From positions 1 to 64,000 of the forward strand of contig DASXCU010000109.1 in NCBI GenBank assembly GCA_036491035.1: a stretch of DNA of 64,000 bases, read 5' to 3'. The translations under genes and the position numbers were made by a program. This DNA comes from Galbitalea sp036491035. Its GTDB lineage: Bacteria > Actinomycetota > Actinomycetes > Actinomycetales > Microbacteriaceae. Of the stretch, positions 59,865-64,000 are shown piece by piece. Every line of letters starts with the position of its first letter. Position 1 is the first letter of the stretch. A model generated the notes under the pieces. It did no database searches. It was not told the DNA's origin and saw only the letters and a list, made by a program, of their open reading frames with translations.

Positions 59865-59908
59865 CGCGGTTGCTGCTGTGGTGGCGCGCTCACGCACCGG
59901 TACAGCGG

Positions 59909-60256
59909 TCACCGGCGCGGCTGACCGAGGTAGAGCGCGAGCTGCCAGAGGCGTTCGCGTTCGGCACGATCAGCTTCGGAGCGGTAACGAGCTCCCGCGT
60001 CGACGCTCGACGGACGTGCAATGACCGTCCGAGGGCGGCGACTCCACGTGATGAGCGCGAGCCCCAGGTGCAGGGCCACTCGATCGGGGAGCGAAACGGT
60101 TCGGCGGTCCGACACGGAATGGACCGACGAGGGCGGATGGGTGGGATGTTCATCGACGCGAGTCGACAGCACGGTATTCACGATTGTGTTCCTCACAACT
60201 GGTTCGGCGAGGTCGCCGAAGGATGCCCGCTCGTGGCGGGCCCGGGGTGTCGCCAC
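59909..60256 (-). CDS. Small basic protein of unknown function
   Basis: A protein of up to 115 residues, Arg-rich, with a hydrophobic but short segment (LPDRVALHLGLALITWSRR) and a helical end (ERERLWQLALYLGQPRR). GTG start assumed; internal GTG codons near NTIVNTVL are alternatives giving about 90 residues. A perfect terminator follows and a hairpin precedes the start, which supports a real transcript. No domain is recognised. Confidence 0.55.
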   Translation of the reverse strand: MATPRARHERASFGDLAEPVVRNTIVNTVLSTRVDEHPTHPPSSVHSVSDRRTVSLPDRVALHLGLALITWSRRPRTVIARPSSVDAGARYRSEADRAERERLWQLALYLGQPRR

Positions 60257-60267
60257 GGTGGTGGCGG

Positions 60268-60289
60268 ACCATCCGGAGAACCGGATGGT
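60268..60289 (-). promoter_or_regulatory. Perfect hairpin in front of the small basic gene
   Basis: ACCATCCGG and CCGGATGGT form a 9-bp stem with a 4-base loop, 11 bases upstream of the assumed GTG and about 110 bases after the 21-codon ORF. It could be an attenuator, a translational switch or a repressor site. Confidence 0.4.
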
Positions 60290-60395
60290 CGTGACGGGAC
60301 GGACGTGCAGCTCGCTCGTCGCACGGAGCGACGGTGGAACTACTGGACTTCTTCGAGCGCCGTCACCGTGATCGTGACGAGCGAAGCTGGTCTGA

Positions 60396-60461
60396 TCAGT
60401 CGGTGAGAACGCCGAAGAAGCCGGCGATGCGGAACTGTGCCGCGTTTGCGTTGATCATCAT
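60396..60461 (-). CDS. 21-residue peptide, possible leader peptide
   Basis: The frame starts MMINANAAQ and ends GFFGVLTD before TGA. The ribosome site AAAGGAG is ideal, with eight bases between GGAG and the ATG. The next gene in the same direction starts about 140 bases later, after a hairpin. There is no run of one amino acid as in classical attenuators. It may be a leader peptide or a small functional peptide. Confidence 0.45.
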   Translation of the reverse strand: MMINANAAQFRIAGFFGVLTD

Positions 60462-60579
60462 TTGCCTGGCTCCTTTCTTGAGATCGGCAGGGGTCCACCG
60501 TAGCGTCAGCGCTTGATTTCGCGCAAGGGCGACACGCCCGGGATGCACGATGCCGGCCCCTACCTCGCGCCCCCGTTCC

Positions 60580-60655
60580 GTTACGCCACGTTGCGATGGT
60601 TACGCCCCGTTGCGCACCGTGACGTTCGTGGTCGTCTCGTGACGCGTATGTGACG
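60580..60655 (+). promoter_or_regulatory. Phased GTTRCG/GTGACG hexamer array before the peptide importer
   Basis: GTTACG (60580), GTTGCG (60590), GTTACG (60599), GTTGCG (60609), GTGACG (60619), GTGACG (60639) and GTGACG (60650) recur about once per helical turn. Two 16-base copies, GTTACGCCACGTTGCG and GTTACGCCCCGTTGCG, lie 19 bases apart. This resembles GTnAC-type sites of OmpR-class regulators such as GlnR or MtrA. Confidence 0.5.
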
Positions 60656-60735
60656 GAGCAGTTGGTGCGCCGCGCGGAGGCGCCCATATGGTCTCTCCCA
60701 ACCCCCCTGCCGATCACCGACTTAGGAGTTGCGCC

Positions 60736-62361
60736 ATGCGCGTTTCCCGCATTTTGCTCGCGTCCCTCGCCCTTGCCTCCGCCCTGACTCTCACCGCGTG
60801 CGCGGGCAGCGGAGCCGCGTCGTCCGCAGCGTCGGCCGACGGAGGCACCATCGTTTATGCCCACCAGCAGGAACCGGCGTGCGTTTTCGGCGGCTGGATC
60901 GAGCAGGCGTACCTCTCGTACCAGGTGCTCGACAACCTCGTCTCGCTCGACGCCAAGCACAAGGTCGTGCCATGGCTGGCCACGTCGTGGAAGTCCTCGA
61001 GCGACGGGCTCACCTGGACGTTCACGCTCAAGAAGGGCGTGAAGTTCACGGACGGCACGCCGGTCGACGCGGCAGCGGTGGCCTACAACTTCGACTACTG
61101 GCTGAAGGGTGGCAACAGCACGGCGGACGTGTGGCTGGCCGGCTACTACAAGTCGGCCGAGGCCGTGAACGCGTCGACACTGCGGATCGATCTGTCGAAG
61201 CCGTATCCCCGCCTCGCCGACAATCTCACGCAGGCCTACTTCGGTATCCAGTCCGAACACGCGCTGAAGACGCGTACCAAGGACCAGAACTGCTCGGCGC
61301 CCATCGGCTCCGGTGCGTTCATCGTGAAGAAGTGGACGCGCGGCCAGGACATCGTGCTGGTGCGCAACGACAAGTACACCTCGCCGCCCGCCAATGCGCT
61401 GCATACGGGTCCCGCCCACGTGAAGGAGGTCGACTGGAAGTTCGTCGCCGACCCGACAACTCGCGTCGCCGCGCTGCAGAGCGGCCAGGTCGATGCGCTT
61501 TACGACGTGCCGGCCGTGCAGTGGAAGGCGCTGAAGGCGGATGGATTCCAGCTCGAGCGGTACGTGACGCCCGGTCGTCCGCAGCAGCTCTCCTTCAACA
61601 CCCAAGTCGGACCGTTCACGGATGAGCGACTGCGTCAGGCCTTCGCCTACAGCCTCAACCGAGACCAGATAGTGAAGACCATCGGCCGGGGCATCATCCC
61701 GACCGAGGGCAACGGCGGTGTGAGTCGGGCGACGCCCGGCTACAGCACCAAGGCCGCCGACTGGTATAGCTACAACCCGACGAAGGCGAACGCGCTGCTG
61801 GATGCGGCCGGCTGGACGGGCCGCACGTCAACCGGCATCCGCACCAAGGACGGTAAGCCCCTGACGGTCATCCTGCCCTACGGTGCGGGGTCGATCATCG
61901 ACTCGGATGGTGCGTCCATCCTGCAGGGCGTGAAGCAGCAGGCGTCCAAGGTGGGCTTCGACGTCGACCTGATCCCGGTCCCGCAGAGCGAACTGTTCGC
62001 CGGGAAGTACGGCACCGCGCAGGACCACGACATCAGTGTCGGATATTGGACGGCCGTCACTGCGGGCATCCTGTACATCAACTGGCGCCCGAGCACCGCG
62101 GACGACCCGAACTACAGCAACAGCGCGTACTACAACGATCCGAAGCTCGAGGGCTACATCCTCGCCGGCAACTCGGCGCCGACGGTTGCCGAGCAGAACG
62201 CCGACTACGAGAAGGCGCAGGACTACATCGCCCAGCACGCCCTCTCGATCGGTGTGTACGACCGATTGAGCACGCTGGCGGTTTCGCCGAAGCTCAAGGA
62301 CGTCTGGCAGGAGCACTCGCAGGGGGGGCCGACGTTCTATGACGCTTACTTCGCCAAGTAG
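60736..62361 (+). CDS. ABC importer substrate-binding lipoprotein, family 5 (peptide/nickel type)
   Basis: A 541-residue binding protein with lipobox LTACAG (Cys about 22). WLATSWKSSSDGLTWTFTLKKGVKFTDGTPV is the signature region of DppA/OppA proteins. AGGAG precedes the ATG; a longer in-frame start is rejected. It overlaps the first permease gene by 23 bases. The ligand may be a peptide, an opine or another small compound. Confidence 0.93.
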   Translation: MRVSRILLASLALASALTLTACAGSGAASSAASADGGTIVYAHQQEPACVFGGWIEQAYLSYQVLDNLVSLDAKHKVVPWLATSWKSSSDGLTWTFTLKKGVKFTDGTPVDAAAVAYNFDYWLKGGNSTADVWLAGYYKSAEAVNASTLRIDLSKPYPRLADNLTQAYFGIQSEHALKTRTKDQNCSAPIGSGAFIVKKWTRGQDIVLVRNDKYTSPPANALHTGPAHVKEVDWKFVADPTTRVAALQSGQVDALYDVPAVQWKALKADGFQLERYVTPGRPQQLSFNTQVGPFTDERLRQAFAYSLNRDQIVKTIGRGIIPTEGNGGVSRATPGYSTKAADWYSYNPTKANALLDAAGWTGRTSTGIRTKDGKPLTVILPYGAGSIIDSDGASILQGVKQQASKVGFDVDLIPVPQSELFAGKYGTAQDHDISVGYWTAVTAGILYINWRPSTADDPNYSNSAYYNDPKLEGYILAGNSAPTVAEQNADYEKAQDYIAQHALSIGVYDRLSTLAVSPKLKDVWQEHSQGGPTFYDAYFAK

Positions 62362-63367
62362 CGCCGTTCGGGAGACGGGGCCGGTGAGCAAACCGACCTC
62401 GTCACCTCGGCGTCCCTCTCGCGTCGGTCTGGTGCTGTTCGCGATTGTGCGAAAGCTGCTCGCTGCCGTCGTCGTCCTGTGGGGCGCCGCGACGGTCGCG
62501 TTCTTTGCTCAGCTCGCGCTGCCCGGCGACCGGGCCACGGTCATCCTGAACATCCGCGACGGACAGGCGCAGTTGCGAACCGCAGCCGAACTCGCGCCCA
62601 TTCGCGCCGAGTACGGACTCGCACATCCGGTCCTGCAGCAGTACTGGGATTACCTCCGCGGTCTGCTCGGTGGCGACTTCGGCAATTCCTACCAGCAGTT
62701 TCGTCCGGTCACCGAAATCATCGGCGAGCAGCTGGGCGCAACCGTCGTGCTGTCGCTCACCGCCATCCTTTTCGCGTGGATCCTCATGATCGTCTGGGTC
62801 ACCGTGACCGCCGGCCGTGGACCTCGCGTGCGCGGGATCGGCGCGCTAGTGGATGTCGTGGCAGCGGGTCTCCCCGCCTACTGGCTCGGCATCATCCTGT
62901 TGCTCGTGTTCGCGCTCGGGCTGCGCTGGTTCCCGGTCATCGGCGGCACAGGAGTCGACGGGCTGATCCTCCCGGCGCTCACCCTGGCCATTCCGCTCGC
63001 CGGCTTCATGGCCCAGAGCACCCGCGCCGAGTTCGAGCGCGCGCTGGAGCAACCGTTCGTTCTCACGGCCCGCACGCGTGGGATGGGCGACTGGGAGGTA
63101 CGACTTCGACACGTCATCCGGCACGCGACCATTCCCGCGGTGACTTTGTCGGGCTGGGCGCTCGGGGCGACGCTCTCGGGAGCCGTCGTCGTCGAGTCGA
63201 TCTTCTCGCGGCCGGGTATCGGATCGGTACTCATCGCCGCGGTCAACTCGCAGGACCTCCCCGTCGTTTCGGGCATCGTGACGCTCGTCGCGGTCTTCTA
63301 CGTGACGGTCAACCTGCTCGTCGACATCGCCTACACGCTCATCGATCCTCGATTGAAGGCATCATGA
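62339..63367 (+). CDS. ABC importer permease, DppB type
   Basis: A 342-residue permease with one N-terminal helix, a 60-residue outer segment and five C-terminal helices. GDRATVILNIRDGQAQLRTA and LARTRGMGDWEV-like sequence (TARTRGMGDWEVRLRHVIRH) mark the DppB family and its EAA loop. The start lies inside the binding-protein gene; a GTG at 62384-62386 is an alternative. It overlaps the next permease gene by 4 bases. Confidence 0.9.
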   Translation: MTLTSPSSAVRETGPVSKPTSSPRRPSRVGLVLFAIVRKLLAAVVVLWGAATVAFFAQLALPGDRATVILNIRDGQAQLRTAAELAPIRAEYGLAHPVLQQYWDYLRGLLGGDFGNSYQQFRPVTEIIGEQLGATVVLSLTAILFAWILMIVWVTVTAGRGPRVRGIGALVDVVAAGLPAYWLGIILLLVFALGLRWFPVIGGTGVDGLILPALTLAIPLAGFMAQSTRAEFERALEQPFVLTARTRGMGDWEVRLRHVIRHATIPAVTLSGWALGATLSGAVVVESIFSRPGIGSVLIAAVNSQDLPVVSGIVTLVAVFYVTVNLLVDIAYTLIDPRLKAS

Positions 63368-64000
63368 CCACACTCCAGGCTCCGCCGATCGCCGCGCCGC
63401 GACCGCGCGCCCGCCCGCGCCCCTGGGGTCTCTACGTCGCCGGGCTGCTCGCGCTCCTGCTCGCGATTGCGGCCATCGTGCCGCAGTTGCTGGCTACGCA
63501 CGACCCCTTCGCTCTCGACTATGCCCGCGCACTCCAGGGGCCGTCCATCCGTCACTGGTTCGGTACGGACGAATCCGGTCGCGACCTCTACAGCCGGGTG
63601 ATCTATGGTGCACGGGAATCGCTGCTCATCGGGCTCGGCGCCGCGGCGGTCGGGATCCTGCTGGCACTGGTGTTGGGATCGCTCGCGGCGCTGGCAATCC
63701 GCCCAGCGGCTGTCGTCGTCGACCGCTTCGTCGAGGTCATGTTCACGTTCCCGGCGCTGCTTCTTGCCCTGCTGCTGATCGCGATCGCCGGACCGTCCGC
63801 AGTTACGGAGATCTTCGCGGTCGGGCTCGGCACTGCGCCGGGATACGCGCGAATGATCCGTGGGCAAATCCTCGCGGCGAAGAACTCCAGCTACGTCGAG
63901 GCGGCCACCGCGCTCGGGCACTCGCGAACCCGGATCGTGTTCTCGCACATCCTGCCGAACGCGCTCCGACCACTGATCGCGGTGTTCGCGCTCTCGGTCG
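63364..64000 (+). CDS. ABC importer permease, DppC type (cut by window end)
   Basis: The first 212 residues of a DppC-like permease. A basic Pro/Arg N-terminus is followed by helix 1 (GLYVAGLLALLLAIAAIVPQL), then HWFGTDESGRDLYSRVIYGAR, the DppC signature, and the EAA loop SYVEAATALGHSRTRIVFSHIL. The frame is still open at the window edge, so about 70-80 residues are missing. ATGA overlap couples it to the DppB-type gene. Confidence 0.9.
   Translation, partial: MTTLQAPPIAAPRPRARPRPWGLYVAGLLALLLAIAAIVPQLLATHDPFALDYARALQGPSIRHWFGTDESGRDLYSRVIYGARESLLIGLGAAAVGILLALVLGSLAALAIRPAAVVVDRFVEVMFTFPALLLALLLIAIAGPSAVTEIFAVGLGTAPGYARMIRGQILAAKNSSYVEAATALGHSRTRIVFSHILPNALRPLIAVFALSV

Overview
The window is a high-GC actinobacterial chromosome segment, most likely from the family Microbacteriaceae. 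The evidence is the strong codon bias with many GGATG-containing Leu/Met-Asp codon pairs, many GTG starts, and many genes that begin 6-7 bases after a TANNNT -10 box with no Shine-Dalgarno (leaderless transcripts). The run mscL / FmdB zinc ribbon / 5-FTHF cyclo-ligase / galU / acetyltransferase / tRNA-Ala also fits. No species can be named from sequence alone. No CRISPR array, transposase, integrase or rRNA is visible.

Layout. 1-5.5 kb: the end of a GH18 chitinase; a leftward unit (small protein, membrane alpha/beta hydrolase, tryptophan 2,3-dioxygenase) behind a perfect SoxR box, with soxR divergent; a PHP-domain phosphoesterase; VOC and membrane proteins. 5.5-11.5 kb: two exported proteins, a NatAB-like ABC exporter, a leaderless MarR regulator with tandem operators driving an epimerase, a VOC protein and a dienoyl-CoA-isomerase-like crotonase. 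11.5-17 kb: an S41 peptidase-like protein and a sugar ABC importer operon ending in a GH130 mannoside phosphorylase-like enzyme. 17-30.5 kb: azlCD, an acyl-CoA dehydrogenase / enoyl-CoA hydratase / SDR set, a truncated globin, a DUF6230-DUF6114 envelope cassette, several small membrane proteins and regulators, a stand-alone TOPRIM protein, a PlsC-type acyltransferase, a Ser/Thr kinase-GAF protein and a CHAP-domain wall hydrolase.

30.6-38.9 kb: a 1252-residue helicase-like protein with substituted ATPase motifs, its small downstream partner, mscL, FmdB, FTHF cyclo-ligase, galU, GNAT, a membrane protein and tRNA-Ala(CGC). 38.9-42 kb: an apparently acquired cassette (MarR, propeller-like protein, Ig-like protein, VOC protein) beside the tRNA. 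42-47.7 kb: an M23 protein, an XRE-type membrane regulator, and a MoxR ATPase-VWA pair.

47.7-57.9 kb: an N-acetyl-hexosamine island, probably for N-acetylgalactosamine. It runs leftward (SIS isomerase, ROK kinase, NagA, PfkB kinase, class II aldolase) and rightward (DeoR repressor, Gfo/Idh/MocA enzyme, ABC importer). It is bounded by a 29-base direct repeat that duplicates the 3' end of the upstream VWA gene, which suggests insertion. 57.9-64 kb: the conserved actinobacterial trio SCO1664-like / DUF3090 / histidine phosphatase, a small gene with an upstream 21-codon ORF and hairpin, and a family-5 peptide-type ABC importer that runs off the end of the window.
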